A DNA stretch of 64,000 bases from Rhodobacterales bacterium HTCC2255 (GCA_000153745.1 DS022282.1:292027-356026); one strand, 5' to 3'. Counted from the stretch's first letter, positions 47,847 to 57,855 are shown. Numbers and translations: made by a program. The notes: a model not told the origin generated them from the letters alone.

Positions 47847-48173
47847 TTAATTTAAAATACGATTTTCAACTTCATTATTCCATCCTAATTCAAATTTGTC
47901 ATTATAGCTAATTATTGGACGCTTCATTAAAGCTGGGTATTCAATCAATAACTCAATAGGGTCTAGCTTTTGTTCAGATAAGGACAGACTGCGCCAAGTT
48001 GTGGATCGTTTATTTACAAGTTCAACCCCAAATATACTATAAAAATTTTCTAACACTTTTAAAGAGATACCATCAGATCTAACATCAATAAAAGATACAT
48101 CTTGCACTGAGTTTGACAAAGCCTTGAGTGCCTGCCGGCATTTATCACAATTTTTTAATCCATATATCTTCAT
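47847..48173 (-). CDS. ArsC/Spx-like thioredoxin-fold protein (YffB type)
   Basis: A 108-residue ArsC-family protein. The N-terminal strand and redox motif are MKIYGLKNCDKCRQALKAL, with two Cys in a CxxC arrangement. VNKRSTTWRSL and ALMKRPIISYNDKFELGWN are the conserved later blocks. True arsenate reductases are a sister group; the short length and KNCDKC motif fit YffB-like proteins, whose function is unclear (glutathione-dependent reduction is suggested). Confidence 0.85.
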   Translation of the reverse strand: MKIYGLKNCDKCRQALKALSNSVQDVSFIDVRSDGISLKVLENFYSIFGVELVNKRSTTWRSLSLSEQKLDPIELLIEYPALMKRPIISYNDKFELGWNNEVENRILN

Positions 48174-48491
48174 ATCTTACAACTTTTTATTTAGTAAACA
48201 TACATCAATACTTTTAAAAGTTTTGATTGAAAATACCTTTTTAGACTTAACATCGCTTCAAAAACAATAAGAATATATTATTGAGATATACAATTTGAAT
48301 AAATTAAATAATAATTCTTATTCTCACATATAAAAACCTAACCCTTGATTATTATACTAAAAACTTGTATGTGAGCTTTGTGATGCCAATTTAATCACCA
48401 ATCTGCTGTCTTCCTTAGTGTTGTCTGCTGATTTCTGACACAAGCACACCAAGCCACAGCATGTCGCGTGTGGTAATAAAGGAAGATTAAT
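48174..48491 (+). promoter_or_regulatory. Upstream region and long structured leader of the cold-shock gene
   Basis: A 318-bp gene-free region. TATACT at 48353-48358 is a plausible -10, which would give a leader of about 125 nt, comparable to cspA leaders that act as thermosensors. A hairpin CCACA-n10-TGTGG (48454-48473) lies just ahead of the Shine-Dalgarno AAAGGAAG. The 48174-48350 part is AT-rich with nothing else recognised. Confidence 0.5.
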
Positions 48492-48698
48492 ATGCCTAAC
48501 GGTACAGTAAAATGGTTTAACGGAACAAAAGGCTACGGCTTTATCGCACCTGCAGATGGAGGAGCTGACGTATTTGTACATATCACAGCTGTTCAAGCTG
48601 CTGGTCTTCAAGGTCTTGAAGATGATCAAAAAGTTTCTTACGAACTAGAAGAAGGTAACAACGGAAAGCAAAACGCAACAAATATTGCGCTAGCTTAA
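48492..48698 (+). CDS. Cold-shock domain protein (CspA family)
   Basis: A 68-residue single OB-fold RNA chaperone. RNP1 KGYGFI and RNP2 DVFVHI are present in [18 protein letters not shown] and [13 protein letters not shown] strong AAAGGAAG lies at 6-nt spacing, a long leader precedes it and a strong terminator follows, so it is a monocistronic, highly expressed gene. The codon choice is less AT-biased than in its neighbours. Confidence 0.96.
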   Translation: MPNGTVKWFNGTKGYGFIAPADGGADVFVHITAVQAAGLQGLEDDQKVSYELEEGNNGKQNATNIALA

Positions 48699-48727
48699 TA
48701 ACGTAGTTATTTATAAAGAAATCAATT

Positions 48728-48756
48728 AAAAATGGCGCTTTTTTGGCGCCATTTTT
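48728..48756 (+). terminator. Rho-independent terminator of the cold-shock gene
   Basis: An 11-bp stem AAAAATGGCGC / GCGCCATTTTT with a 7-nt T-rich loop, 29 nt after the stop. It may also serve thyA on the other strand. Confidence 0.9.
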
Positions 48757-48794
48757 AATTTTAATAATATTTTTATTTTATAATTAAATTATCA

Positions 48795-49673
48795 TTAAAT
48801 AGCCATTGGTGCCTTAATACTATCCATAGGATCATAATTCTTAAGAACATAGCCAATAGGTCTTGTTTGTAATAACTCATCTAAATTACTAAAACTTGGC
48901 ATTTCTAAATTTGGTAGACTTTTTGGTGTTCGCTTTAACTGTTCAAGCACTTGTTTCTTATGGTTTTTATAAATGTGACAATCACCACCAACCCACACAA
49001 AACTGCCAACCTTTAAATCACATAATTGAGCAAGCATGTGAGTAAGCAAACTATAACTTGCAATATTAAATGGCACACCCAAAAACATATCTGCACTTCT
49101 TTGATAGAGCTGACAGCTTAACTTACCATTCATTACTCTAAATTGTGCCATTGTATGACATGGCGGTAATGCCATTTCATTTATTTGATTTGGATTCCAA
49201 GCCGATAGGATCATTCTACGACTATCTGGATTGTTTTTAATTTCATTAATTAACCATATGATCTGATCAGTGCTGAGACTTATATCTTTGTCAGTTCCAT
49301 CAAAGTGCCTCCATTGATGCCCATATACTGGGCCCAATTCTTTGATTAAGTCATTATTCTCATATCCTAATTCGGCACCTTGTGCATCAGCATTAGCAGT
49401 CCAAATAGTTTTTTTATGTACTAGGTCAGTTCGGTCCTTATTAAATGTAAGCTCCGCTAAGCGCCTTTCATCCGTACTACCCTCTAGAAACCATAAGAGT
49501 TCTCCAACAATGCTACGCCAAGCAAGTTTTTTTGTTGTAACAGCTGGAAAGCCTTCTTGAAGATTAAAGCGTATCTGATAGCCAAATACACTTAATGTGC
49601 CAACTCCAGTGCGGTCACTAACCTCTTCTCCATTATCCATAATATAATTTAATGCATCTAAATATTGTTTCAT
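48795..49673 (-). CDS. thyA: Thymidylate synthase (ThyA)
   Basis: Methylates dUMP to dTMP with methylene-THF, producing DHF. The start at 49673 (MKQYLDALNYIMDNGEEVSD, 292 residues) overlaps the folA stop as ATGA; the frame is open four codons further. The Arg of SDRTGVGT binds the phosphate, ALPPCHTMAQF holds the catalytic Cys, and YQRSADMFLGVPFNIASYSL is the signature region. It pairs with folA, which recycles the DHF product. Many Alphaproteobacteria use ThyX instead, so ThyA is worth noting. Confidence 0.97.
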   Translation of the reverse strand: MKQYLDALNYIMDNGEEVSDRTGVGTLSVFGYQIRFNLQEGFPAVTTKKLAWRSIVGELLWFLEGSTDERRLAELTFNKDRTDLVHKKTIWTANADAQGAELGYENNDLIKELGPVYGHQWRHFDGTDKDISLSTDQIIWLINEIKNNPDSRRMILSAWNPNQINEMALPPCHTMAQFRVMNGKLSCQLYQRSADMFLGVPFNIASYSLLTHMLAQLCDLKVGSFVWVGGDCHIYKNHKKQVLEQLKRTPKSLPNLEMPSFSNLDELLQTRPIGYVLKNYDPMDSIKAPMAI

Positions 49674-50149
49674 TTTTTGCACCATATATCAAAATTTACG
49701 CCATCAGATACATCAGTCTTTGATAGAATAAATTTCTCTTTAATTAAATCACTTGGCAAAAAAGTGTCACAATTGAAGTTTCCATTAATACGACTAAGGT
49801 GAAATTCTTCAATAAAGTTAATTAGTCCTGAAATTAGTTTAGCACCACCAATAATCCAGATATTATTTATATCTTTTGTTGATGACAGTTTCACTTCTAG
49901 GTCAGAAAAGTTTATGAATTCATAGTCATCATATCCAAACTCTTGTTTAGATGTCGTTACTATTAAATTTTCCCTATTTGGCAATGGCTTACGTGGCAAA
50001 CTATCCCAAGTCGATTTCCCCATTACGATAACACTGTTAAGAGTATTGTTTTTAAACCATCTAAGATCAGCCGGGTTGTGTGGCCAAGGCAAATCACCAT
50101 TTTTACCAATTCCCCATTCATCGTCGCATGCCAGGATTGCTTTTATCAT
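49670..50149 (-). CDS. folA: Dihydrofolate reductase
   Basis: Reduces DHF to THF with NADPH. It has 159 residues. IKAILACDDEWGIGKNGDLP contains the substrate loop, VIMGKSTWDSLPRKPLPNRE the NADPH-binding block, and IWIIGGAKLISGLI the second Gly-rich motif. Coupled to thyA by a 4-nt overlap. Confidence 0.95.
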   Translation of the reverse strand: MIKAILACDDEWGIGKNGDLPWPHNPADLRWFKNNTLNSVIVMGKSTWDSLPRKPLPNRENLIVTTSKQEFGYDDYEFINFSDLEVKLSSTKDINNIWIIGGAKLISGLINFIEEFHLSRINGNFNCDTFLPSDLIKEKFILSKTDVSDGVNFDIWCKK

Positions 50150-50387
50150 GTTTGTTTTACCTTATAAGTCTCAAAGCATTTAAAATTCCAATTGTTTATT
50201 TAAATAACAATTGATTCATTTCAGATCATATAGTGCATACTCTAAAATATGAACCACTATGTATCGCATTAAAGTCAATTTTATATTAATAAAAATGACT
50301 TTGGAGAAAATTAAGATAATTCGACTTTAAAAAAAAAAAATTACACGTTATAAGATAAATGTCTCTTTAGGGACTATGGTAATAAAC

Positions 50388-50669
50388 GCGCATGTAATAA
50401 GCGGATCGGACCCGGGGGCGGTACCCGGCGACTCCACCATAATCCATCATTTGTGGAGTTTGGGGTCGAAATAGGATCGACGGACGTCTAAAGATGTTAG
50501 CTTTTGCCCGGTGCGGTGTCGCTGTTATCGACCCATTTAAGCTAGTTGCAAATGACAACAAAGCACCGATGGCTTTGGCTGCGTAAGCGGTCCGAAATAT
50601 TGGAACCTTAAGTCTTAGGCCTGCGGTCTAAGCGGGGTCCGGAGGTACCTGGCAACAGAAACCTCCACT
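50388..50669 (+). ncRNA. ssrA: Circularly permuted two-piece tmRNA (ssrA)
   Basis: Ribosome-rescue RNA. The alphaproteobacterial permuted order is visible: the acceptor piece comes first and ends ACTCCACCA at 50439; after a short intervening sequence the coding piece starts at 50462 with GGGGTCG, which pairs with CGACTCC of the acceptor (one G-U). GGATCGACGG follows, as in all tmRNAs. The tag frame reads ANDNKAPMALAA then TAA at about 50541-50582. The 3' end holds a GGAGGT/ACCTCC hairpin. CGGACCC (acceptor piece) pairs with GGGGTCCG (coding piece) as helix 2. Exact ends are approximate. Pieces are separated by processing of the loop at about 50440-50461. Confidence 0.95.
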
Positions 50670-50821
50670 TAATATTAATCATATAAAGCAGTAGTTTATA
50701 TATTATAACTAATCTCTGCGCTCATCTTAAGCAGCCAATAAATTCAATGAAATATATTTACCTTTTATATACTTAAGAACTCATTATTATAAAAATATAA
50801 TATTTAGGGAACATAATTAAT

Positions 50822-51292
50822 ATGACTGATACAATTAACTACGCTCAGATGATGCAAAAAGCTATGCAAAGTCTAATGATTGATGTTCTTAAAAAAATAT
50901 CAAAAAATGGTCTTCCTGGAAATCATCATTATTTCATTTCCTTTGATACTAAATTTGAGGGCGTAGTTGTAGCTGACTGGATTAAAGAACGATACCCTGA
51001 AGAAATGACAATAGTTATTCAGCATTGGTTTGATAACCTGGAGGTAAATGCTGATAATTTTTCAATAACTTTAAATTTTGGTGATAATCCAGAAAACCTA
51101 ACAATTCCTTGGAATTCAATTTCAACCTTTGTAGACCCTTCTGTGGAATTTGGATTGCGTTTTGAAGATGAAGCAAATGAAGATATCGATGCTGTCGAAG
51201 AAATTCCAGAAAGCAAAATGGTTATTATCGAAGATGATGATGAAAATAATGTTGCCGAAATTGTAAGCCTTGATAGCTTTAGGAAAAAATAA
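50822..51292 (+). CDS. sspB: SspB-like ClpXP adaptor
   Basis: A 156-residue adaptor that binds the ssrA tag and delivers tagged proteins to ClpXP. The folded domain (about 1-115) contains GLPGNHHYFISFDTKFEGVV and YPEEMTIVIQHWFDNLEVNA, and the acidic tail ends in a conserved ClpX-binding block (AEIVSLDSFRKK), as in the Caulobacter-type SspB. It lies directly downstream of ssrA and upstream of fumC. Confidence 0.92.
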   Translation: MTDTINYAQMMQKAMQSLMIDVLKKISKNGLPGNHHYFISFDTKFEGVVVADWIKERYPEEMTIVIQHWFDNLEVNADNFSITLNFGDNPENLTIPWNSISTFVDPSVEFGLRFEDEANEDIDAVEEIPESKMVIIEDDDENNVAEIVSLDSFRKK

Positions 51293-51360
51293 TTATCCAT
51301 TTATTGTAATACTCTTACTATCTGCGTATAGAAAACTATGAACCAAACTGGAGAGAAGTC

Positions 51361-52752
51361 ATGGTTGAAAAGCGTATAGAAACAGATAGCTTTGGTCCCC
51401 TAGAAGTACCCAATGATAAGTATTGGGGTGCTCAAACACAAAGATCAATAATGAACTTTCCGATTGGATGGGAGAAACAACCAGTATCAATTGTTAGAGC
51501 GCTTGGCGTAATCAAAAAAGCTTGCGCACAAGCCAACCATGATGCTGGAAAAATACCTACAGAGTTAGCGAATGCAATAATAGCTGCAGCCGATGAAGTA
51601 ATTCTAGGCAAACTTGATGAGCATTTCCCGCTTGTTGTTTGGCAAACTGGATCTGGAACACAATCAAATATGAATTCTAATGAAGTTATTTCAAACAGAG
51701 CTATAGAAATTCTAGGGGGAGTAATTGGATCAAAGTCCCCTATTCATCCTAACGATCATTGTAATATGGGACAGTCATCTAATGATACATTTCCTACCGC
51801 GATGCACATTGCAACAGCAGTTTCAGCAAACAATATTTTAATCCCTGGTATCGAAAAGCTTCAAAAATCTCTAGCTAAGAAAGCAAAAGATTTCGAACAT
51901 ATAATCAAAATTGGCAGAACCCATACTCAGGATGCAACACCTTTAACATTAGGCCAAGAATTTGGTGGATATGCATTTCAATTAGAACAAGGCATTTCTC
52001 GCATAAAACATGCATTAATAAACATTTATCCATTAGCACAAGGTGGAACAGCTGTTGGCACAGGTTTAAATACATCAAAAGGATGGGATAAAACTGTCGC
52101 ACAAAATATGGCTGAAATAACTGGCCTCCCATTCGTGACAGCTCCAAATAAATTTGAAGCATTAGCTGCTCACGACGCAATGGTTGAGATGTCAGGCGCA
52201 CTCAAAACAATAGCAGTGAGTTTATTCAAAATTGCTAATGATATCCGATTACTGGGCTCTGGGCCAAGATGTGGATTAGGAGAATTAATATTACCAGAAA
52301 ATGAACCTGGCTCGTCCATTATGCCTGGAAAAGTAAATCCAACACAATGTGAAGCTTTGACACAAGTATGTGCTCATGTTTTTGGAAACGATGCAGCCGT
52401 AGGTTTTGCTGGATCACAAGGACATTTTGAATTAAATGTTTATAAACCTATGATGGCTTATAACGTCTTACAATCAATTCAATTACTTGGTGACGCTTCT
52501 GTTGCATTTAATGACAATTGCATTGAGGGTATTTTGGCTGATGAAGAGCGTATTTCATCATTAATGTGGGATAGCTTAATGTTAGTCACCGCATTAGCAC
52601 CTGAAATTGGGTATGATAATGCTACAAAAGTAGCAAAAACAGCTCATAAAAACAAAACCACATTAAAAGAAGAAGCCATAAACTTAGGTTTTGTTGACGA
52701 GGCTACTTTCGATCGTGTTGTAAAACCAAACAACATGCTTGGACCAAAGTAA
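51361..52752 (+). CDS. fumC: Fumarate hydratase class II
   Basis: TCA-cycle enzyme hydrating fumarate to L-malate. It has 463 residues and is iron-independent. [39 protein letters not shown] and the fumarase signature [15 protein letters not shown] are present. GGAGAG precedes the ATG. The sspB-fumC-ribbon-helix-helix order is a recurrent alphaproteobacterial block. Confidence 0.97.
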   Translation: MVEKRIETDSFGPLEVPNDKYWGAQTQRSIMNFPIGWEKQPVSIVRALGVIKKACAQANHDAGKIPTELANAIIAAADEVILGKLDEHFPLVVWQTGSGTQSNMNSNEVISNRAIEILGGVIGSKSPIHPNDHCNMGQSSNDTFPTAMHIATAVSANNILIPGIEKLQKSLAKKAKDFEHIIKIGRTHTQDATPLTLGQEFGGYAFQLEQGISRIKHALINIYPLAQGGTAVGTGLNTSKGWDKTVAQNMAEITGLPFVTAPNKFEALAAHDAMVEMSGALKTIAVSLFKIANDIRLLGSGPRCGLGELILPENEPGSSIMPGKVNPTQCEALTQVCAHVFGNDAAVGFAGSQGHFELNVYKPMMAYNVLQSIQLLGDASVAFNDNCIEGILADEERISSLMWDSLMLVTALAPEIGYDNATKVAKTAHKNKTTLKEEAINLGFVDEATFDRVVKPNNMLGPK

Positions 52753-52804
52753 TTTTTATAACAATAAAGTTGATATTTTAAATATATATTTACATCGATA
52801 ATTA

Positions 52805-53032
52805 ATGATTAAAATCAATAGGCCCAAAAAACATTCATTAACCCTCAAAGGGCATCGCACAAGTGTAAGCTTAGAAGACCCATTCTGGTATCAGTTTAAA
52901 AAAATTTCAGCCGAGAAAGGCATCGCACTAAATGTACTGGCTGCTGAAATTGATGACGCAAGGGGTATAGATATAGGATTAGCATCGGCAATCAGGCTAT
53001 ATATTCTCGATCATATAATCTCAAAGAAGTAA
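52805..53032 (+). CDS. Ribbon-helix-helix domain protein
   Basis: A 75-residue protein. The core KGHRTSVSLEDPFWYQFKKI and SAEKGIALNVLAAEIDDARG matches the RHH_4 family, which usually sits next to fumC in Alphaproteobacteria. Probably a small DNA-binding regulator, with no known target. Confidence 0.85.
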   Translation: MIKINRPKKHSLTLKGHRTSVSLEDPFWYQFKKISAEKGIALNVLAAEIDDARGIDIGLASAIRLYILDHIISKK

Positions 53033-53039
53033 TTAAAAC

Positions 53040-53792
53040 TTAACCAATAACTGCAAGAAATGGTAGATTTTCTAATAACCAAAAAGATATAACAGAAAAA
53101 CTTCCAGTTATTAAAGTGATACCAATAACGACCAATAGAACACCCATAGAAATTTCTACTTTTCTCATATGACGCTTAAACCGCGTCATAATTCTTATTG
53201 CCTTGTTTATAAAAACTGCAGCTAGAATAAATGGAACTCCAAGACCAACTGCATACAATGCCATTAATATCGAACTCCGCGCAAATGATGCCTCTTGTGC
53301 AGCCAAGGATAATATTGTGCCAAGTATGGGGCCAATACACGGCGTCCATCCAAAAGCAAATGCAAGCCCAAGTATGTATGCACCAAAAGCATTACCTCCA
53401 CGGTCTCCAGCATCAACTCTCAAATCACTATACAAAAATGGAATTTTCAATACCCCTATAAAATGCAAACCAAAAAAAATAATGACCGCACCTGCCACAC
53501 GACTAAACCAATCTTGATTTTGAAGCATAAATTGGCCAAGTGCTGATACAGCAATACCCAGCAAAATAAATACTGTTGAAAGCCCAAGTGTGAAAAATAG
53601 TGCACAAATCACAGTATGACGGCGCATATCCTTATTGTTTTCCATTTCTTGCATAGAAATTCCACCCATATATGCTAAATATGGTGGAACTATCGGTAGT
53701 ACACACGGACTTAAAAAACTGAAAATACCAGCTATTAAAGCGATAACCATTGAAGGTAATAAACCAGCATCTATAATATCTATACCAAACAT
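53040..53792 (-). CDS. ccdA: CcdA-like cytochrome c biogenesis / thiol transport protein
   Basis: A 250-residue inner-membrane protein with six hydrophobic segments, which carries electrons from thioredoxin to periplasmic thiol proteins. The redox Cys are in FLSPCVLPIVPPYLAYMGG and GWTPCIGPILGTIL, one in each half, as the family requires. It serves cytochrome c maturation or other periplasmic disulfide reduction. It is divergent from tusA (87 bp). Confidence 0.92.
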   Translation of the reverse strand: MFGIDIIDAGLLPSMVIALIAGIFSFLSPCVLPIVPPYLAYMGGISMQEMENNKDMRRHTVICALFFTLGLSTVFILLGIAVSALGQFMLQNQDWFSRVAGAVIIFFGLHFIGVLKIPFLYSDLRVDAGDRGGNAFGAYILGLAFAFGWTPCIGPILGTILSLAAQEASFARSSILMALYAVGLGVPFILAAVFINKAIRIMTRFKRHMRKVEISMGVLLVVIGITLITGSFSVISFWLLENLPFLAVIG

Positions 53793-53879
53793 ACTTAATA
53801 ATACTCTTTTAAATGAAATTAACCACCCAATATATGAAAACTATTTTAGAATTTTTAAAAATTTTAAGGAAACTTAAAT

Positions 53880-54107
53880 ATGAATTTTGATGATCATCTT
53901 AATGCAACTGGAGCGCTCTGCCCTATTCCAGTTTTGAAAGCGCAAAAAAGATTAAAAAAATTAAAAAGTGGGGATATTCTAAATATATTAGCAGATGATC
54001 CAGCTGCTGTAATTGATTTTCCTCACTTCTGTTCTGAACAAGGCCATACATTAATAAAAATCGAGGATCACAAGGATTGTAAAAGCTTCTTTATAAGAAA
54101 AACTTGA
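53880..54107 (+). CDS. TusA-family sulfurtransferase
   Basis: A 75-residue sulfur carrier. The N-terminal motif is ATGALCPIPVLKAQKRLKKL, in which the CPxP Cys carries persulfide. DDPAAVIDFPHFCSEQGHTL completes the fold. TusA proteins feed sulfur to tRNA thiolation or to molybdenum and Fe-S enzymes. AAGGA precedes the ATG. Confidence 0.92.
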   Translation: MNFDDHLNATGALCPIPVLKAQKRLKKLKSGDILNILADDPAAVIDFPHFCSEQGHTLIKIEDHKDCKSFFIRKT

Positions 54108-54140
54108 AATAATCACTTGTTTACCAATATTTTCACTATA

Positions 54141-54163
54141 AGGTATGCATTGTGCGCATACCT
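54141..54163. promoter_or_regulatory. LysR-type operator AGGTATGC-n7-GCATACCT upstream of the 54191 gene
   Basis: A perfect 8-bp inverted repeat with a T-n11-A core (TGC-n7-GCA), the LTTR box. It lies 27 nt before the LysR start, where autoregulation is usual. The same GGTATGC/GCATACC half-sites recur downstream of the gene. Confidence 0.65.
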
Positions 54164-54190
54164 ACGAAATACAAAATTTGAGAAAAGAAA

Positions 54191-55090
54191 ATGGACTGGG
54201 ATAAACTTAGAATTTTTCATTCTGTGGCAGATGTTGGAAGTTTAACTCATGCTGGAGATGTATTACATTTGTCTCAATCTGCAGTTAGTAGGCAAATAAG
54301 AGCTTTAGAAGAAAAACTAAACGTTACTTTGTTTCATAGGCATGCACGTGGATTGATCCTTACAGAACAAGGTGAGTTATTATATGAAGCAACCTCACAA
54401 ATGTCTAAAAGACTTGAAACAGCTGAAGCTAGAATTCGTGATAGTGAAGATGAAGTTTTTGGTGAATTAAGAGTAACAACTACAACTGGTTTTGGTACGC
54501 TATGGTTGGCACCCAGAATTAACCGTTTATATGAACAGTATCCTGATCTAAATATTGATTTAATATTAGAAGAGCGCGTCTTAGACCTACCTATGCGTGA
54601 GGCAGATGTTGCTATCAGAATGAAAGAACCAAGTCAGGCTGATTTAGTACGCCGTCGCCTTATGAATGTAAAAATGCGCCTCTATGCCACACAAAAATAC
54701 CTCGATAAACATGGCACCCCTACTAGCATAGACGAATTAGATGTACACCGACTGGTAACGCAAGGCCTCGAAGCAAGACAGGTCAATGAGTCAATTGCGT
54801 GGTTTAAACCAATACTTGAGCAAAACCACGGTTCAAACTTAACTTTAAACAATTATTTTGGCGTTTTACAGGCTGTCTTGCATGACACAGGTATCGGCGT
54901 TTTACCTGATTATGTCTCTGATGAAGTACCAGAGCTTGTTCGTGTTTTACCAGAAGATCAAAGTAAAGAAATTCCAGTTTTTCTTGCTTTTCCAGAAGAG
55001 CTGAGGCACTCAAAAAGAGTTCAAGCTTTTAGAGATTTTGTTTTAGAAGAAATAAAAACGCATAGATTACATAAATCTGAAAACGTATAA
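54191..55090 (+). CDS. LysR-family transcriptional regulator
   Basis: A 299-residue LTTR. The HTH is at 1-60 (GSLTHAGDVLHLSQSAVSRQ), and the effector domain runs from about 90 to 290 (GELRVTTTTGFGTLWLAPRI, GIGVLPDYVSDEVPELVRVL). It is a well-conserved stand-alone regulator flanked by palindromes that share the same half-site on both sides. It lies upstream of purL but is separated from it by a terminator. Targets and ligand unknown. Confidence 0.93.
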   Translation: MDWDKLRIFHSVADVGSLTHAGDVLHLSQSAVSRQIRALEEKLNVTLFHRHARGLILTEQGELLYEATSQMSKRLETAEARIRDSEDEVFGELRVTTTTGFGTLWLAPRINRLYEQYPDLNIDLILEERVLDLPMREADVAIRMKEPSQADLVRRRLMNVKMRLYATQKYLDKHGTPTSIDELDVHRLVTQGLEARQVNESIAWFKPILEQNHGSNLTLNNYFGVLQAVLHDTGIGVLPDYVSDEVPELVRVLPEDQSKEIPVFLAFPEELRHSKRVQAFRDFVLEEIKTHRLHKSENV

Positions 55091-55123
55091 ATTTTTGATA
55101 CTATTACAAGCTATGTCTTAATG

Positions 55124-55138
55124 GCATACCGGGTATGC
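55124..55138. promoter_or_regulatory. 15-bp palindrome GCATACC-G-GGTATGC downstream of the LysR gene
   Basis: The same half-sites as at 54141-54163, but facing the other way and 1 bp apart. It lies in the 269-bp gap between the LysR gene and purL. It could be a second operator or part of a hairpin in the 3' UTR. Confidence 0.5.
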
Positions 55139-55237
55139 AAAAAATACTACTAGTGCTGTGGTATCTATAAAACTACATAAGCCACAAGATATTAGTAGAG
55201 CATTTGTTCCTATAATCTTAACCTCCCTGTTATACTT

Positions 55238-55268
55238 TGGCCGAGCTCCTAGCTCGGCCATTTTTTTT
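55238..55268 (+). terminator. Strong rho-independent terminator before purL
   Basis: A 10-bp GC-rich stem TGGCCGAGCT / AGCTCGGCCA with a 3-nt loop, then eight Ts. It ends the LysR transcript or a short RNA made from 55091-55237; no gene is visible in that stretch. Confidence 0.92.
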
Positions 55269-55359
55269 ACAAACTTTTGTATAACAATTCATATATGGGT
55301 CTTTCACTCGGAGCAGTGAATGATTAAAAGAAATCAAAGAATCCTAACTAAGGCTTACT

Positions 55360-57522
55360 ATGTCTATTGAACCTGAAATAACTCAAGAATTGATTGAAAA
55401 TCACGGCTTAAACTCTGAAGAATATAAAAGGTTAACAGAAACCATTGGCCGTATTCCAACATATACAGAATTAGGTATATTTTCAGCGATGTGGAATGAA
55501 CACTGTTCATATAAGTCGTCAAAAAAATGGCTGCGAACATTGCCAACTGAAGGGCCACAAGTAATTTGTGGACCAGGAGAAAATGCAGGAATTGTCGATA
55601 TAGGAGATGGAGATGCAATTGTTTTCAAAATGGAAAGTCACAATCATCCATCTTACATAGAACCATATCAGGGCGCAGCAACTGGTGTAGGTGGAATATT
55701 AAGGGATGTATTTACAATGGGAGCTCGTCCAATAGCAGCCATGAATTCCTTATCATTCGGGGAGTTTGATCACCCAAAGACAAAAAGTTTAATCAATGGT
55801 GTGGTTGAAGGCGTTGGTGGTTATGGAAATTGCTTTGGTGTCCCAACTGTAGGAGGAGAAGTTAGATTTCATTCAGCATATAATGGTAATTGCTTAGTAA
55901 ATGCATTTGCTGCAGGAATAGCTAAAACTGATAGTATCTTTTACTCTGCTGCATCAGGTGTTGGCATGCCAGTGGTCTATTTAGGTGCTAAAACAGGTCG
56001 TGATGGTGTTGGTGGTGCAACAATGGCATCAGCTGAATTTGACGACACTATCGAAGATAAAAGGCCAACGGTTCAAGTTGGCGACCCATTTACTGAAAAA
56101 CGACTGATGGAAGCGACTTTGGAGCTGATGCAGACAGGTGCAGTAATTTCGATACAAGATATGGGTGCAGCAGGCTTAACTTGTTCCGCTGTTGAAATGG
56201 GCGATAAAGGGAATTTAGGCGTAAAACTTAACTTGGAAGATGTCCCCCAACGGGAAGAAAACATGACAGCATATGAAATGATGCTTTCTGAAAGCCAAGA
56301 ACGAATGTTAATGGTTCTAAAACCAGAACTTGAAAATATTGCTCGTGCAGTATTTGAAAAATGGGATTTGGATTTTGCAATAGTTGGTGAAACTATAGCA
56401 GAAGATCGCTTTCTTGTAATTCATAATGGAAAAGTTAAAGCGGATTTGCCTCTTAAAGCTCTTTCTGGGACTGCCCCTGAATATGATCGACCTTGGGTTG
56501 AAACTCCCAAAGCTAAAGAATTGAAAAATATTCCTGATATAGATCCAATAAAGGGTCTCCTATCAATTCTTGGAAGTGCGAATTATGGCTCTAAATCATG
56601 GGTTTATGAACAATACGATACTATGGTAATGGCAGATACATTAATCCATCCTGGTTCTGACTCAGGCGTTGTTCGTATACATGGATCAAATAAAGCCGTA
56701 GCTTTTACTTCTGATGTTTCACCAAGGTACTGTAAGGCAAATCCATTTGAAGGTGGCAAGCAAGCGGTAGCAGAAGCTTATAGGAATTTATCAGCAACCG
56801 GTGCAAAGCCACTAGCCACAACTGATAATATGAATTTTGGGAATCCAGAAAAACCAGAAATAATGGGGCAATTTGTTGGTTGCATCAAAGGCATAGCAGA
56901 AGCTGTTTCTATCTTAGATATGCCAATCGTATCTGGAAATGTTTCACTTTATAATGAAACAGATGGAAGTGCTATCTTACCTACGCCAACAATTGGTGCT
57001 GTTGGTTTGTTAAATAATATTAATGAAATAATTCAATATAAACCAAATGATGGTAATGAATTAGTTTTAATTGGAATTACTAATGGCCATCTAGGCCAAT
57101 CAGCATTGATGAAAGAACTATTTAATAGAGAAGAAGGCGATGCTCCAACAGTTGATCTTCATGCAGAAAAAATTGCAGGAAACTTTGTTCGATCTTGTCA
57201 CAAGCAAAAGCTTATAACTGCAGCACATGATATATCTGACGGTGGGATTGCTACCGCAGCTGTAGAAATGGCTATGGCAGCTAATATTGGTGTGTCTTTG
57301 ATAGATGGTAATACTGGGTGGTATTTTGGTGAGGATCAAGGAAGGTACCTTCTCGCTTGTGAAGATAGTAATGCGCTTATAAAAGCCGCAGAACTTGCAG
57401 GTGTTCCAGCTCAAACTATAGGACGCTTTGGTAATGAAGAAATAAAGTTAGGTTCCGCAGTAATTAAACTTAACGATGTTACTGAAGTTCATGAAACAAT
57501 ATTAAAATCATTAGTAAACTGA
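55360..57522 (+). CDS. purL: Phosphoribosylformylglycinamidine synthase II
   Basis: ATP-dependent amidation of FGAR to FGAM in purine synthesis, working with PurQ and PurS. It has 720 residues, the size of the small PurL of the PurLQS complex. [57 protein letters not shown] and [16 protein letters not shown] are family blocks. AAGG lies 7 nt before the ATG. It leads purL-bolA-grxD; PurQ and PurS are not in this window. Confidence 0.97.
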   Translation: MSIEPEITQELIENHGLNSEEYKRLTETIGRIPTYTELGIFSAMWNEHCSYKSSKKWLRTLPTEGPQVICGPGENAGIVDIGDGDAIVFKMESHNHPSYIEPYQGAATGVGGILRDVFTMGARPIAAMNSLSFGEFDHPKTKSLINGVVEGVGGYGNCFGVPTVGGEVRFHSAYNGNCLVNAFAAGIAKTDSIFYSAASGVGMPVVYLGAKTGRDGVGGATMASAEFDDTIEDKRPTVQVGDPFTEKRLMEATLELMQTGAVISIQDMGAAGLTCSAVEMGDKGNLGVKLNLEDVPQREENMTAYEMMLSESQERMLMVLKPELENIARAVFEKWDLDFAIVGETIAEDRFLVIHNGKVKADLPLKALSGTAPEYDRPWVETPKAKELKNIPDIDPIKGLLSILGSANYGSKSWVYEQYDTMVMADTLIHPGSDSGVVRIHGSNKAVAFTSDVSPRYCKANPFEGGKQAVAEAYRNLSATGAKPLATTDNMNFGNPEKPEIMGQFVGCIKGIAEAVSILDMPIVSGNVSLYNETDGSAILPTPTIGAVGLLNNINEIIQYKPNDGNELVLIGITNGHLGQSALMKELFNREEGDAPTVDLHAEKIAGNFVRSCHKQKLITAAHDISDGGIATAAVEMAMAANIGVSLIDGNTGWYFGEDQGRYLLACEDSNALIKAAELAGVPAQTIGRFGNEEIKLGSAVIKLNDVTEVHETILKSLVN

Positions 57523-57543
57523 GAATTAATTTGGAGAAACTTA

Positions 57544-57783
57544 ATGGCAATTGAAGCTAGCGTAATAGAAAATTTAATTAGAGAAGCTTTTCCAGATGCA
57601 GATGTATCTGTGGACGGCGCTGATGGAGTTCATATGTCTGCAATTGTATCTTCATCTCAATTTGCTGGCAAATCTATGATAAATCAGCATAGAATGGTAT
57701 TTTCTGCTCTTAAAGGAAAAATGGATGGCCCAAATGGCGAGCTACATGCTCTAGCACTTACAACAAAAATAAAAGAAGAGTAA
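57544..57783 (+). CDS. bolA: BolA-family protein
   Basis: A 79-residue BolA-fold protein that partners monothiol glutaredoxin in iron-sulfur and iron homeostasis. The conserved His lies in MINQHRMVFSALKGKM, and VHMSAIVSSSQFAGKS is the preceding block. GGAG lies 9 nt before the ATG. It is followed by grxD, its usual partner. Confidence 0.93.
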   Translation: MAIEASVIENLIREAFPDADVSVDGADGVHMSAIVSSSQFAGKSMINQHRMVFSALKGKMDGPNGELHALALTTKIKEE

Positions 57784-57855
57784 AATTTTAAATCTTATAT
57801 GCTTGCAACAAAAATTATCTATACTAAATATATAATAAATTACTAGGAAATTAAA

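Noticed and set aside
50367-50561. A 64-codon open frame on the minus strand
   Set aside because: It lies over the tmRNA gene, which fully explains the sequence.
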